Source of the DNA: Hellea sp. | GTDB lineage: Bacteria > Pseudomonadota > Alphaproteobacteria > Caulobacterales > Maricaulaceae | DNA length: 64,000 nucleotides | NCBI GenBank assembly: GCA_020628425.1 | Contig: JAHDEZ010000001.1 | Coordinates: 62,001-126,000, forward strand | Reading direction: 5' to 3' | Shown: positions 1 to 8,907 of the stretch, in pieces | Layout of the letters: every line of letters starts with the position of its first letter | How positions within the stretch are numbered: the first letter of the stretch is position 1 | Translations under genes and position numbers: made by a program | The notes under the pieces: generated by a model | What the model saw: only the letters and a program-made list of their open reading frames with translations | What the model was told of the DNA's origin: nothing | Databases searched by the model: none

Positions 1-825
1 GAGTGGGTCTGCAGCATAGGCTCCTAACATTATGATTTCTTCTGAAAAAAAGCTCAGTTCCTCCATGGCATGCTGCATGGCTTCATCTTCAGGGTGGGCT
101 TCGACATCCATATAAAACTGTGCCGCCGTAAACGACCCTCCGATCATATAGCTCTCCAATTTGGTAATATTAACACCGTTAGTGGCGAAACCGCCCAAGG
201 CCTTGTAGAGAGCGGAGGGCACACTACGGACACGAAATACAAAACTAGTGACGACGGGTCCGTGACCTTGAGCAGCTACCTCGCCCTCCTGCGCCAACAC
301 CAGAAAGCGTGTTGTATTATGGTCAGCGTCCTCTATGTTTTCCGCCAATAGATCCAACCCGTAAATTTCTCCGGCCAGAGCTGAAGATATGGAGCCCACA
401 GACTTGTCGCCACGTTCAGCTACTCTTCGGGCTGCACCGGCCGTATCCGTGTCTGATTTCGGCGTGATACCCCATCCGGCCAGACGTTTACGCACCTGCC
501 CCAGCGCCATTGGATGGGACCGGGCCACTTTGATATCTTCTCGTTTTGCCCCCGAAACGCCCCAGAGATTGTGATGAACGGGTAAATAGTGTTCGCCGAT
601 GATCTTAAGTCCGCCTTCCGGTAAAAGATGGTAGATATCCGAAACCCGTCCCGCCACGCTGTTGTCTACGGGGATCATGGCCAGATCGCCGGGCGTTGCT
701 CTGACGGCAGCAAAGGCGGCTGCGAAGCTCTGGCAGGGTCGCGGCGTCAACTGCGGAAAAAACCGAGAACAGGCCAAATGTGAGAAAGCACCCGGCTCAC
801 CCTGATAGTGAATATTTCCACTCAT
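1..825 (-). CDS. pheA: Prephenate dehydratase (3' end cut by window edge)
   Basis: Converts prephenate to phenylpyruvate in phenylalanine synthesis. The ORF track omits it because its stop lies outside the window; I translated it from the minus strand. The protein starts MSGNIHYQGEPGAFSH, which is the family N-terminus. It continues with the substrate-binding region containing IPVDNSVAGRV and the conserved TTRFLVL segment, then a C-terminal ACT domain with the ESYMIGGSF motif that binds phenylalanine for feedback inhibition. About 275 codons are visible against a usual length near 280-300, so little is missing. The ATG overlaps the kdsB stop as ATGA, so the two are translationally coupled. 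This monofunctional form (no chorismate mutase domain) is usual in alphaproteobacteria. Confidence 0.93.
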   Translation of the reverse strand, partial: MSGNIHYQGEPGAFSHLACSRFFPQLTPRPCQSFAAAFAAVRATPGDLAMIPVDNSVAGRVSDIYHLLPEGGLKIIGEHYLPVHHNLWGVSGAKREDIKVARSHPMALGQVRKRLAGWGITPKSDTDTAGAARRVAERGDKSVGSISSALAGEIYGLDLLAENIEDADHNTTRFLVLAQEGEVAAQGHGPVVTSFVFRVRSVPSALYKALGGFATNGVNITKLESYMIGGSFTAAQFYMDVEAHPEDEAMQHAMEELSFFSEEIIMLGAYAADPL

Positions 826-1547
826 GACTTCGCTCCTAATAAGGCTCTAGCCCGCTCCAAATCCTCTAGTGTATCTACGCCGTCCGGTGCGGCGTCCAGT
901 ACTATAACGTCAATGTGCATATTATCCTCAAGCGCACGCAATTGCTCCAACCGCTCGCGTTGCTCCAGCGGCGATGGTGGCATGGCGCAAAACCTGTCCA
1001 AAGCCGCTCTTCGATAGGCATAAAGCCCCACATGGTGCCAGATGCCGCCCTCACCCGTCGGAACAGAGGCTCTAGTAAAATAGAGCGCCCGTTGCTTTTC
1101 CGTAATAATAGCCTTCACAACATTAGGGTCATTGATCTCGCGGGGATTATCTGTGTGAACCACGGCTGTCGCGATATCGCAAACGGGATTGCGTTTTAAA
1201 ACGGCGACCGTGTCTTTGACGATGGAAGGGTCTAATGCCGGCATATCCCCTTGCACATTGACCACCACATCATAAACCTTATCCGGATCATAACTGTCTG
1301 CAGCTATTTGGACCCTGTCGGTTCCAGAGGGCAAGTCGGGATCGGTCAATACCGCTATTCCGCCTGCGGCTGTTATGACTTCAGCGATCTCAGTCTCTGC
1401 GCAAGCTACGACCACAGGACCGCAATCCGCAGCCATAGCTCGTTCATATACGTGTAGAATCATCGGCTTGCCGTGAATATCGGCAAGCGGCTTACCCGGC
1501 AGACGCGTGCTGGCCATGCGGGCAGGTATGACAATCAAAATCTTCAT
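822..1547 (-). CDS. kdsB: 3-deoxy-manno-octulosonate cytidylyltransferase
   Basis: Activates Kdo with CTP to CMP-Kdo for lipopolysaccharide inner-core synthesis in the cytoplasm. The nucleotide-binding N-terminus PARMASTRLPGKPL is at about residues 8-21. It is followed by the DLPSGTDRV segment and the NVQGDMP metal/nucleotide loop typical of KdsB. The length of 241 residues is normal. The gene is first in a minus-strand pair with pheA (ATGA overlap) and diverges from a membrane cytochrome c gene. The cytochrome c/kdsB/pheA neighbourhood recurs in alphaproteobacteria, which supports the assignment. Nothing unusual is seen. Confidence 0.95.
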   Translation of the reverse strand: MKILIVIPARMASTRLPGKPLADIHGKPMILHVYERAMAADCGPVVVACAETEIAEVITAAGGIAVLTDPDLPSGTDRVQIAADSYDPDKVYDVVVNVQGDMPALDPSIVKDTVAVLKRNPVCDIATAVVHTDNPREINDPNVVKAIITEKQRALYFTRASVPTGEGGIWHHVGLYAYRRAALDRFCAMPPSPLEQRERLEQLRALEDNMHIDVIVLDAAPDGVDTLEDLERARALLGAKS

Positions 1548-1707
1548 GCTTTATTTCCTGACACGATAATCAGACAGGCCTTAAACCCTTTGCGACCCTT
1601 CGCCGCAAGAGTTGAGTGAGCAAATAGCAGGAAAACATTTGGCTTGAACCCTATATTTTAATAGTAAGGCCTCAATTAAGAGGACCCAAGTCTGACAGGA
1701 ATTCGCT

Positions 1708-2568
1708 ATGGCCGGAGATCTCACATTAAATAAGTTTGCAGGGGCTATCCTGGCGACCGCGCTCGGCGTGATGTTGATCAAGGAATTCTCCCATGGTGCC
1801 GTCCATGCCCATGAGCAAGAACACGGTTTTGCTTACCTGTCCGAAGTTGATCCCGGAACGAAGGTCGAAATCGTCGAAGAAATCGAATTGCCCTTCCCGC
1901 AAACCACATGGGTAGAGTCCATGGATGCGGAAAAAGGCGCAAAATATTTTCAGGTTTGCAAAACCTGTCACTCTGTAGAGCCTGGCCCGTCTAACCTGAC
2001 TGGCCCAAGCCTTTGGAATATTGTTGGAAGGTCTTCGGGCTCTGTTGACGGCTTCGGATATTCAGGCGGCATGTCTGATATGAACATTACATGGGGCTAT
2101 GAAGAGCTGGACACTTTCCTTGAAAGACCTGCCAAATACGTCAAAGGCACAACCATGGGCTATGCCGGTGAAGGCAAAGAAAAGCGCCGGGCCGCAATAA
2201 TAGAATATCTACGTACACTCTCTGATAACCCACAACCCCGTCCAACCGCAGCACCGGCGGCTCTGCCGGCCGATGATATGGTCGAAGAATTGAGTGCTCC
2301 GGAAGGTGAGGCACCCAAAGCTGTCGAACTTATCGAAAGCGTTGAAGTCGGGACTGACGCCGTGATAGACAATGCCAGTGAAATGGCAACTGACGCAGGC
2401 GAGATGGCCAAAGATATGGCCGGAGACGCAATGGAGACCGTTGAAAGTGCAGCCGAAACAGTCGGTGAGGGCGCAGGCGATGTCATGGACAAAGTCGAAG
2501 ACGGCGCCAAAGACTTGATGGACGCGGCAGAAGACAAGGCGAAAGACCTGGTCACCTCTGACGAATAG
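1708..2568 (+). CDS. Membrane-anchored cytochrome c with long acidic C-terminal tail
   Basis: An N-terminal transmembrane anchor (FAGAILATALGVML, about residues 10-24) is followed by a single class I cytochrome c domain. The haem motif is CKTCH near residue 90, and a likely axial Met lies in KGTTMGY. It resembles CycM/cytochrome c552, which carries electrons between the bc1 complex and terminal oxidase at the outer face of the inner membrane. Residues from about 180 to the end form an unusual Ala/Asp/Glu/Lys-rich tail with helical repeats (DKVEDGAKDLMDAAEDKAKD). That tail is not part of the usual family. The SD AGGA lies 7 nt before the ATG. The gene is convergent with the NlpC/P60 gene. Confidence 0.85.
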   Translation: MAGDLTLNKFAGAILATALGVMLIKEFSHGAVHAHEQEHGFAYLSEVDPGTKVEIVEEIELPFPQTTWVESMDAEKGAKYFQVCKTCHSVEPGPSNLTGPSLWNIVGRSSGSVDGFGYSGGMSDMNITWGYEELDTFLERPAKYVKGTTMGYAGEGKEKRRAAIIEYLRTLSDNPQPRPTAAPAALPADDMVEELSAPEGEAPKAVELIESVEVGTDAVIDNASEMATDAGEMAKDMAGDAMETVESAAETVGEGAGDVMDKVEDGAKDLMDAAEDKAKDLVTSDE

Positions 2569-2587
2569 TCGTTTCAAATCCTAAAGA

Positions 2588-3415
2588 TTAAAGACGCCGG
2601 ATACCGGTTACGGGGCCGGCGTTTTTCTTTATGCGAATGTTGGCCGTGTCCAAAGGTTCACGCTCTACCCGCATATGATGGGCATTGGCATGGAGTAGTT
2701 CTTTAGGAGAACTCATGATCCCCACATGACCTTTCCAGAAAACCAGATCACCCCGTTTCAAATTTGTAAAGCCAGAGCTTATCTCTACAGGTTTACCCAA
2801 AATTGCTTGTTGATCTGAATCTCTTGGTGCGTCTTTCCCAGCAAGACGCAAAGCCGTTTGCACAAGGCCTGAACAATCCAGACCAAAACCACTGATACCG
2901 CCCCAAATATAAGGGCACTCAAGAAACTGTTCCGCGATAGACACCCATTCTGCTTGCGGGCTGGATGTTAAGCGCCGTGCATGGTTTTTATGTATAAAGC
3001 CCAATTCCGTCCGTACAAAATCGCCGAACGTCTCACCAGAGACAACACTGCCCATGGACAAAACGGTTTTAACCTCTGATTTAATGGAACTTTTTACAAA
3101 AACCGGAGCCGTGCGCGCAGAGACGACGAAGCCCGGGTCGAGATAAATATCTTCCAAGTGAGAGGCTTTAACCCAGCCGACATAACCGGGATATTTTCGG
3201 CCAGGCAAACGGTTTTCAGATTGGCCCCAGACCCAACCGCGACCGACCTCGTGGATATGAAACAAGGTTCCATAAATCAACTCTGTCTCTGCCGATCCAG
3301 ATGGCTTTGCAGAAGCTCGTATAAAAGTGGACGGCACGGAGATTTGCCGGGTTTCTCGGCGTGGATGCGTCATTTGGTCGATAGAATTTCGGCTATCAAC
3401 GTTGTCCGAAAACAT
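2588..3415 (-). CDS. NlpC/P60 family cell-wall endopeptidase with SH3-like domains
   Basis: A putative gamma-D-glutamyl-diaminopimelate-type peptidoglycan peptidase. The C-terminal NlpC/P60 domain (about residues 145-275) shows the catalytic Cys in GLDCSGLVQTAL and the catalytic His in GHVGI. A candidate third polar residue is in the NAHH segment. The N-terminal half has two SH3-like (bacterial SH3) regions that would bind the wall or substrate. No clear signal peptide is visible, as is common for the alphaproteobacterial members. It starts 5 nt after the MarR gene stop, so the two are probably co-transcribed. A later Met (MTHPRRE) is a possible alternative start, but neither has a strong SD. 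Confidence 0.87.
   Translation of the reverse strand: MFSDNVDSRNSIDQMTHPRRETRQISVPSTFIRASAKPSGSAETELIYGTLFHIHEVGRGWVWGQSENRLPGRKYPGYVGWVKASHLEDIYLDPGFVVSARTAPVFVKSSIKSEVKTVLSMGSVVSGETFGDFVRTELGFIHKNHARRLTSSPQAEWVSIAEQFLECPYIWGGISGFGLDCSGLVQTALRLAGKDAPRDSDQQAILGKPVEISSGFTNLKRGDLVFWKGHVGIMSSPKELLHANAHHMRVEREPLDTANIRIKKNAGPVTGIRRL
2594..2630 (+). terminator. Rho-independent terminator of the cytochrome c gene
   Basis: The stem ACGCCGG / CCGGCGT is followed by TTTTCTTT on the plus strand, about 25 nt after the cytochrome c stop. It lies inside the last codons of the convergent NlpC/P60 gene, so the sequence serves both as coding DNA and as a terminator. Confidence 0.7.
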
Positions 3416-3420
3416 AGGTT

Positions 3421-3786
3421 CTAGGCCACCCGCGTTTTAACAATATCGCGAATTTGATCTGCAAAATCACTGAGGAAATGCGTACCCGACGCGGTTCGCT
3501 CAATCACCACAGATCGCTTATCCACCGGATCATCACAACGTCGCACTAATCTTTCACTTTCCAGACGATCCAGCGCTCGCGTTATCGGCGACTTTGTGAG
3601 ACTTAACTTGCGCGCCAATGAGCGCACCGTATGCGGGCCTTCTTCGAGATAAATAGTTGTTAGAATAACAAGCTGGCGGGGCGATAATTCCTGATGAGTG
3701 CTGCGAACGCGTTCCAGAGTGACATCGTGCCATAGGGCCAGAGCATCGGTTCTATTGAACTTAACCGGCACGACGCGAGCCGTCAT
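3421..3786 (-). CDS. MarR-family winged-helix regulator
   Basis: A short (121 residues) MarR-like protein. The winged helix spans about residues 33-105, with helix-turn-helix HTVRSLARKLSLTKSPITRALDRLE and a wing containing DPVDKRSVV, both typical of the family. It is shorter than the usual 140-150 residues because the terminal dimerisation helices are trimmed. It precedes the NlpC/P60 gene by 5 nt. The leader just upstream of the ATG holds two TGATTTG direct repeats (plus-strand CAAATCA near 3797 and 3811), which could be an operator. No ligand can be deduced. Confidence 0.85.
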   Translation of the reverse strand: MTARVVPVKFNRTDALALWHDVTLERVRSTHQELSPRQLVILTTIYLEEGPHTVRSLARKLSLTKSPITRALDRLESERLVRRCDDPVDKRSVVIERTASGTHFLSDFADQIRDIVKTRVA

Positions 3787-3979
3787 ATCTTCCCCTCAAA
3801 TCAAAAAACAAATCACTTGATATGATGAGAATCGCACAAGCATGATTCTAGCGTCAAGACGTAATACTGACGACCAAATTCTACGGCGCTTAAGTGTTTA
3901 AAATGACTCACTATTTTTGCAGCAAATATTAAGGAATTTCCTCTATTCTCAAGAAAATAAAAACGAAAGTTGGGTGAGT

Positions 3980-5086
3980 ATGGGCGATAATCGTCCTAAA
4001 TTGTCGGAGGCCCCCCTCCCAAAATTGAACGCAATCCGGGTCATTATCGTTATGATGATCGCTTTGGGTTATGCGTCTACAATGCCGCTTGGTGAAAACA
4101 ATTCCGCCGGATTGCCTAATCCGGAATTTCTAGCCCACTTAGGTTATGACCCCAGCTGGATAGGCATATCACTCTTGTTTTTTTTGTCGGGTTTTCTGGG
4201 TATGCGCTCATTGGACCGGCACGAGTCTTCGACAAAATATCTGGAATCTCGTCTTCTTCGCAATATTCCTGTTCTGATATTTGTTACATTGATTGTAGTG
4301 CTTTTACTCTATCCAGTATTTGGGCAAGGCACGGGGTCAACGCGTGAAACCTTATCGACTATTTTCTTTTACTTTCTAGGCACTGTCACTTGTATCAAGC
4401 CAGGAGAGTTACTTCCGGGACTACTGGATAGTGCCGCCTATATGTGCATCGCGCAAGGGGCGATATGGACCCTGAAATGGGGCGTTATTGCGCACATCAT
4501 AGTCGCATTGGGCTATCAGATTAAACTTTTTTCGAACCGCGCCATAGTTCTGTGCCTGTCGCTTCTTTCTATTGTTTTTTATATCAGTATTGTCTTTGTG
4601 CATCTAAATTACAACCCAATGCCGGCGGATATTGTATTGGCGGCTCAGCTCGGCTGGCCGTTTCTGGTTGGTATTAGTGTGTACCAATATTGGGATAAAC
4701 TACCGCGCAGAGTCTGGCCCAATTTATTGATCACGGCGGGCTTTTTTGGACTAGCATTCGGTCTTTACTACACTTCTCTTATGCCGTGGTCCAAAGCCAT
4801 CATCGTAAGTTTGACAATGGGATGGGGATGGCTTTGCGTGACGCTTCTAAAGCTGGAGACACATCAGTTTTCGTTCCTGAATAATTGGGCACCTTTGGCT
4901 CTTGCACTTTATCTGGTCAACTGGCCGACAGCGCAGATTCTCCTTTTGGTATTACCAGAGCTTCCTTTAGGAGTTTTCATGACCTTCTCACTGACAATAA
5001 CAACATTGATTGCATGGTCGGTACACAAGCTCATTGCTGAGCGCGCGTTCGACTACGCAAGTCGACGGCGAGTAATGGCGGCTTAA
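3980..5086 (+). CDS. Acyltransferase-3 (OafA/NodX-like) membrane protein, catalytic His replaced
   Basis: A polytopic membrane protein of about ten hydrophobic segments. It has the acyltransferase-3 layout: an LNAIR-type N-terminal motif, LFFLSGFLGMRSL, and the YLESRLLRNIPVL element. Such enzymes transfer acetyl or other acyl groups to exported glycans. At the position where the family has its catalytic His (about 15 residues after the Leu of LNAIR) this protein has Tyr in ALGYAS. The ORF track starts at a TTG (3917). I prefer the ATG at 3980, with a GTG at 3974 also possible, because the extra 21 residues are polar and the family motif follows closely. It could be a non-catalytic or diverged member. 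Confidence 0.68.
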   Translation: MGDNRPKLSEAPLPKLNAIRVIIVMMIALGYASTMPLGENNSAGLPNPEFLAHLGYDPSWIGISLLFFLSGFLGMRSLDRHESSTKYLESRLLRNIPVLIFVTLIVVLLLYPVFGQGTGSTRETLSTIFFYFLGTVTCIKPGELLPGLLDSAAYMCIAQGAIWTLKWGVIAHIIVALGYQIKLFSNRAIVLCLSLLSIVFYISIVFVHLNYNPMPADIVLAAQLGWPFLVGISVYQYWDKLPRRVWPNLLITAGFFGLAFGLYYTSLMPWSKAIIVSLTMGWGWLCVTLLKLETHQFSFLNNWAPLALALYLVNWPTAQILLLVLPELPLGVFMTFSLTITTLIAWSVHKLIAERAFDYASRRRVMAA

Positions 5087-5095
5087 TCGAGCCGA

Positions 5096-6499
5096 TTAAA
5101 TAGACAAAGGTCCGGTTTTTAACCAGTCATAGAGACCCCGAACAGCAAAAATCTCACCGCCCGCAGGGTGCCCGGGCGCACTGGACGGGTTCCAGCCATA
5201 GACATCAAAATGCATCCAGCGCGCGTCCACAACAAACTGTTTGAGAAACAGAGCCGCGGTAACACTGCCCGCAAAGCCACCACCGGCATTCTTCATATCC
5301 GCAATAGGCGAGCTCAGCATTTTGAAATAAGGTTCCCAGAGTGGCATCTGCCAGACTGGATCATTTGTTTTTGTGCAATGTTCCAATACAGGCTCGACAA
5401 ACTCATCTGTATTACAGAAAAACGGCGGCAATCGAGGGCCCAAGGCAACACGCGCCGCGCCGGTCAATGTAGCAAAATCTATAATGAGCTCGGGCTTGTC
5501 TTCGCTGGCCTTGGTTAAAGCGTCCCCTAAAACCAGACGACCTTCAGCGTCGGTATTATCGATCTCAACTGTTTTTCCTATGCGCGACTGAAGAACATCA
5601 CCGGGACGGTAAGCCCCCGCTGAAACGGCGTTTTCCGCGATAGCCAGCAATAGGTGCAAACGTACAGGCAGATTATTCGCCATTATTAGATGTGACAATG
5701 CAATCGCATGAGCAGCACCCCCCATGTCTTTTTTCATCAGACGGGCACTCGAAGCGCTTTTAATATTCACCCCACCCGTATCAAAGGTAATGCCCTTGCC
5801 CGCAATAGCAAGACGCGGATGGCTCGGATCGCCCCACTCGATTTCAACCAGTCTCGGCGCCTCATGAGCGGCCCGGCCGACCGCATGAATCATGGGAAAA
5901 TTATTATCCAGCAGGGCCAGTCCCTCTGTGACCTTCACCTCGGCCCTGTGGCGTGAAGCGAGTGCCCGTGCAGCGTCTTCCAAGGCGACGGGCCCCATAT
6001 CATTTGATGGCATATTGATCAGGTCTCGCCCTAGATTGATACCGTCCACAATTGACTCAATTTCGAGATAATTTTCAAAATCACTCAAATCCAAACGCGG
6101 CTTTTCCTTTTTGTCTTTGAGGTATTTATCGAATCTATAGGATCCGAGCCCCCATCCAACCGCCATTAATGTCCCGTCCCAAGCCTCTGGATAAGTTTCT
6201 ATTCGGTAGTCGCCTTTGCTCAGCATTGACGACAATTTTCCGCAGCGAATAGGACCGAACTCGTCATGGGGGTTGCTACCGGCTCCAAACAGAATCATAT
6301 CGATTTGACCTGCGAGGCCCGGGATTTTCACCAACTGATTGGCTTTGCCCGTGAAGCCCTGTGCTCGGGCGACATTCACCAATGGCTCATCCAGACTCTC
6401 GAACAAAACGTCAACCTCATCCGACAGACAGATATATATCGGCGTGACCCCTGAATTATCCCTGTTTTCCTGTGGTTTTTGTGTGAAGAAAGCTGCCAT
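5096..6499 (-). CDS. M17 leucyl aminopeptidase family protein
   Basis: A cytosolic metallo-aminopeptidase removing N-terminal residues from peptides. The C-terminal catalytic domain shows the M17 signature NTDAEGRLVL. It also has the metal-binding GKGITFDTGG element, the KKDMGGA segment and the later TLTGAARVALG motif. The N-terminal regulatory domain is short and diverged, as in the PepA-like paralogues of alphaproteobacteria. The ATG at 6499 is preferred over the upstream TTG (6511) because AAGGG lies just before it. It is convergent with the acyltransferase gene, 9 bp away. Confidence 0.92.
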   Translation of the reverse strand: MAAFFTQKPQENRDNSGVTPIYICLSDEVDVLFESLDEPLVNVARAQGFTGKANQLVKIPGLAGQIDMILFGAGSNPHDEFGPIRCGKLSSMLSKGDYRIETYPEAWDGTLMAVGWGLGSYRFDKYLKDKKEKPRLDLSDFENYLEIESIVDGINLGRDLINMPSNDMGPVALEDAARALASRHRAEVKVTEGLALLDNNFPMIHAVGRAAHEAPRLVEIEWGDPSHPRLAIAGKGITFDTGGVNIKSASSARLMKKDMGGAAHAIALSHLIMANNLPVRLHLLLAIAENAVSAGAYRPGDVLQSRIGKTVEIDNTDAEGRLVLGDALTKASEDKPELIIDFATLTGAARVALGPRLPPFFCNTDEFVEPVLEHCTKTNDPVWQMPLWEPYFKMLSSPIADMKNAGGGFAGSVTAALFLKQFVVDARWMHFDVYGWNPSSAPGHPAGGEIFAVRGLYDWLKTGPLSI

Positions 6500-6606
6500 A
6501 TCACCCTTCAAAGTAACGTCTCGTTAACCGGCTGTGTTTACGTTTGTTAACCAATTAGCCGGGTGACGCAACCACAATTAGCGCCCCGATGTCATGGAAG
6601 CCGATT

Positions 6607-7857
6607 ATGAGACTTCGTAAGCTGTTAATTCTGGGCCTGAGCGCTTCATTGCCGACCCTTCTGTCCGCCTGTTCCATAGCCAAAGGCTATTCGGACTCTG
6701 AGAAGGAAATGGTCAACACCATGACACCGTCCAAATATCAACCGGCAACCCGGGATATGCGGACCAGTATCGAAACACAGGATGTATTGTCTCAGGCGGC
6801 ATTTTGGTCCCGAGAATATCAGCTCAATCCTGCGGACTTGGAAGCTGCCGTTAAACTTGCTTCAGCCGTGCGACGTATGGGTAATGCCGCCAAAGCCGCC
6901 GAAATCACACAAACGACCCGCGCTATGTATCCCGACGATCCTTATTTGATTGCCGAACATTCAGCTGCATTGATTGCGTTGGAAAAAGGTCAGGAAGCTA
7001 TCCGGCCGCTGGATAAGGCTCTACATTCGGCTCCAGGTTATGCACGTTTATGGTCCTTAAAGGGCGCGGCTCTAGATCAGATGGGCCAATACCCACAAGC
7101 GCGCCAACACTATAATCGTGCAATGCAAATAACGCCGAACGATCCAAATATCCTTGCGAATATGGGATTGAGTTTTGCATTGGCCGGCGACCCGGCTTCT
7201 GCGGAACAATGGCTCCGCCGCGCCGCCAGCCATCCAGAAGCCGGTGACGGGATCCGACAAAATCTGAACCTGGTTTTACAGCTGCAAGGTAAACCGACTT
7301 TATCTTCAGCGGCTGAGCCGAAGGCGCTCCAACAGCCGTCGGTTCAGAGACAGTCGGCGCCTCAAGCCCGTGGTGTCTATACGCCAGTTCAGCGATCAAC
7401 CGCGCCACAGCCAGCCCGTCAAACACTACCACAAGCCACTCATTTCGGCCATCGTTCCAATATTGCAGTCATGGGAAATCAGCCGGGTGCGCCTAAAACG
7501 GCCGCGGAGGCCGCCCGTGCAGCAGCGGCTCAGTCAACCCAACCCCGCACGGTTGTCCCTCAACAGGGTTACCCACAGATGCAAGGTCAAGTGCAGAGTC
7601 AGGTGCAAGGCCAGATGCCGGGTCAAATTCAGGGTCAGGTTCCGATGCAGACTCAAGCACGACCTCAGGGTGACATACTCGAACTTATTGCCCGATCTAA
7701 CAGTCAAAGACGAGCACAGGCAGCCCCCTATGGTCAACAGCCTGTTCCACAAACAGCCCCGCAACCTTATCTGCAACCGGGTCAAATTGCGCCGTCACAG
7801 CCCCAAATGTCATATGGAGATATGCCAGCCCGACGCGGTGCGGCCCGACGCCGCTAG
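6607..7857 (+). CDS. tadD: TadD-like TPR lipoprotein of the Tad pilus locus
   Basis: A lipoprotein signal peptide ends in the lipobox LSAC. At least three tetratricopeptide repeats follow (about residues 60-210, e.g. ARLWSLKGAALDQMGQYPQA and ILANMGLSFALAGDPASAEQ). TadD is an outer-membrane-linked pilotin-like TPR protein of Tad secretion. From about residue 230 the chain is Gln/Pro-rich and low in complexity, with repeated QGQVQ units, and is probably disordered. The start at 6607 is preferred over the ATG at 6589 because GGAAG sits 6 nt before it. It is convergent with tadC, at the far end of the minus-strand Tad cluster. Confidence 0.82.
   Translation: MRLRKLLILGLSASLPTLLSACSIAKGYSDSEKEMVNTMTPSKYQPATRDMRTSIETQDVLSQAAFWSREYQLNPADLEAAVKLASAVRRMGNAAKAAEITQTTRAMYPDDPYLIAEHSAALIALEKGQEAIRPLDKALHSAPGYARLWSLKGAALDQMGQYPQARQHYNRAMQITPNDPNILANMGLSFALAGDPASAEQWLRRAASHPEAGDGIRQNLNLVLQLQGKPTLSSAAEPKALQQPSVQRQSAPQARGVYTPVQRSTAPQPARQTLPQATHFGHRSNIAVMGNQPGAPKTAAEAARAAAAQSTQPRTVVPQQGYPQMQGQVQSQVQGQMPGQIQGQVPMQTQARPQGDILELIARSNSQRRAQAAPYGQQPVPQTAPQPYLQPGQIAPSQPQMSYGDMPARRGAARRR
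7575..7665 (+). repeat. Degenerate tandem repeat coding for QGQVQ-type units in tadD
   Basis: Short repeated CAGGTCAAGTGCAG-like units encode a run of Gln/Gly/Val/Met pentapeptide-like repeats. The pattern suggests expansion by slippage in a disordered tail. Confidence 0.55.
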
Positions 7858-7885
7858 CATTTTTTTTAAACTAATCTAAATAAAG

Positions 7886-7912
7886 AAAGGCCGTTTCGTA
7901 GCGGCCTTTTTT
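7886..7912. terminator. Bidirectional rho-independent terminator between tadD and tadC
   Basis: AAAGGCCG, an 8-nt loop, then CGGCCTTTTTT, between two convergent genes. T-runs are available on the plus strand and, through the AAAG side, partly on the minus strand. Confidence 0.8.
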
Positions 7913-7940
7913 ACTATCCAAACTTGTTCTCGATGAATTC

Positions 7941-8900
7941 TTAGAGTGCGCTGCCCAATCTCATTGCAGCAGGTGTCAAGATGACGATAAACAGAACCGG
8001 CAAGAAAAACAGGATCATTGGAACGGTCAGTTTAGCTGGCAAAGCAGCTGCTTTTTTCTCAGCAGCCATAACCCGCATCTGGCGGTTTTCATTGGCAAGC
8101 GTACGCAAAGTGTCACCCAGCGGCGTACCGTAACGCTCTGATTGAACCAAAGCAGTTGAAACCGATTTGATACCTGAATTATCATTCCGTCTGGCAAGGT
8201 TTTCGAAGGCCTGACGACGGCTCTGCAGATAAGAGAGCTCAGCCGTGGTCAATGAAAATTCTTCGGCCAGCTCAACTGAGTTTTCTGCCATTTCCTGGGA
8301 AACCCGCCCAAAGGCCAACTCTACGGACATGCCGGATTCCACACAAATCAGCAAAAGGTCTAACGCATCAGGAAATACCCCCGCAATTTTTGCAGCGCGC
8401 TTTGTCGCGGTGTTCTTCACGTAAAGCAAAGGCATGTAGTAGCCGAGGAGTATCATGATCATGGTGATCATGAGATTTTGCGTGAAATTCAACTGAAAAT
8501 AATTCATCCCGATTAGGAAAACGAGCCCGAGAAGTCCCAGCACGATGGGTGAAGCAAACCTGAAGAAATAAAACATATAAACAGGACGCTGTCCGCGCAT
8601 TCCCGCCTGTGCCAGCTTGTCTTTAAGGTCGGACGCTTCCAGAAGTCTTTGCAAACTAAATCGGTCAACAAAACTTTTGATCCCACCTTTGTTTGAACCT
8701 CGCAGTGCGTTTTGCTGGCGGTTGAGTTCCTTAAGGCGACGCTCTTTTAACTGATCTCGGGCCGTCGAAACGGATTTCATCCGCTTCCGTTTTTTGTCAC
8801 CTTCTAGGAGAGGAACGGCCAGCGTATAGAAGGTCCCCACGACCATTATGGCCAGGATCGCATATCCAACATTCTGGAATAATGTGAAATCGCCTTCCAT
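7941..8900 (-). CDS. tadC: Tad pilus inner-membrane platform protein TadC
   Basis: A type II secretion system F-domain protein (319 residues) forming, with TadB, the inner-membrane platform on which the CpaF ATPase acts. Hydrophobic segments lie at the N-terminus, in the middle (FFRFASPIVLGLLGLVFLIG and LMITMIMILLGYYMPLL) and at the C-terminus. The T2SSF domain spans about residues 175-305, with the ALDLLLICVESGMSVELAF segment. It is the last gene of the minus-strand series, 7 bp after tadB. It corresponds to CpaH in Caulobacter naming. Confidence 0.92.
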   Translation of the reverse strand: MEGDFTLFQNVGYAILAIMVVGTFYTLAVPLLEGDKKRKRMKSVSTARDQLKERRLKELNRQQNALRGSNKGGIKSFVDRFSLQRLLEASDLKDKLAQAGMRGQRPVYMFYFFRFASPIVLGLLGLVFLIGMNYFQLNFTQNLMITMIMILLGYYMPLLYVKNTATKRAAKIAGVFPDALDLLLICVESGMSVELAFGRVSQEMAENSVELAEEFSLTTAELSYLQSRRQAFENLARRNDNSGIKSVSTALVQSERYGTPLGDTLRTLANENRQMRVMAAEKKAAALPAKLTVPMILFFLPVLFIVILTPAAMRLGSAL

Positions 8901-8907
8901 AAATCCT

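Noticed and set aside
70-351. 93-aa ORF on the plus strand at the left edge
   Set aside because: It is the antisense shadow of pheA, whose ACT domain is clear on the minus strand.
2160-2577. Two overlapping minus-strand ORFs (131 and 122 aa)
   Set aside because: Low-complexity shadows opposite the repetitive cytochrome c tail.
7370-7879. 169-aa plus-strand ORF overlapping tadD
   Set aside because: Out-of-frame reading of the Gln/Pro-rich tadD tail; rich in Arg/Cys and without any family motif.
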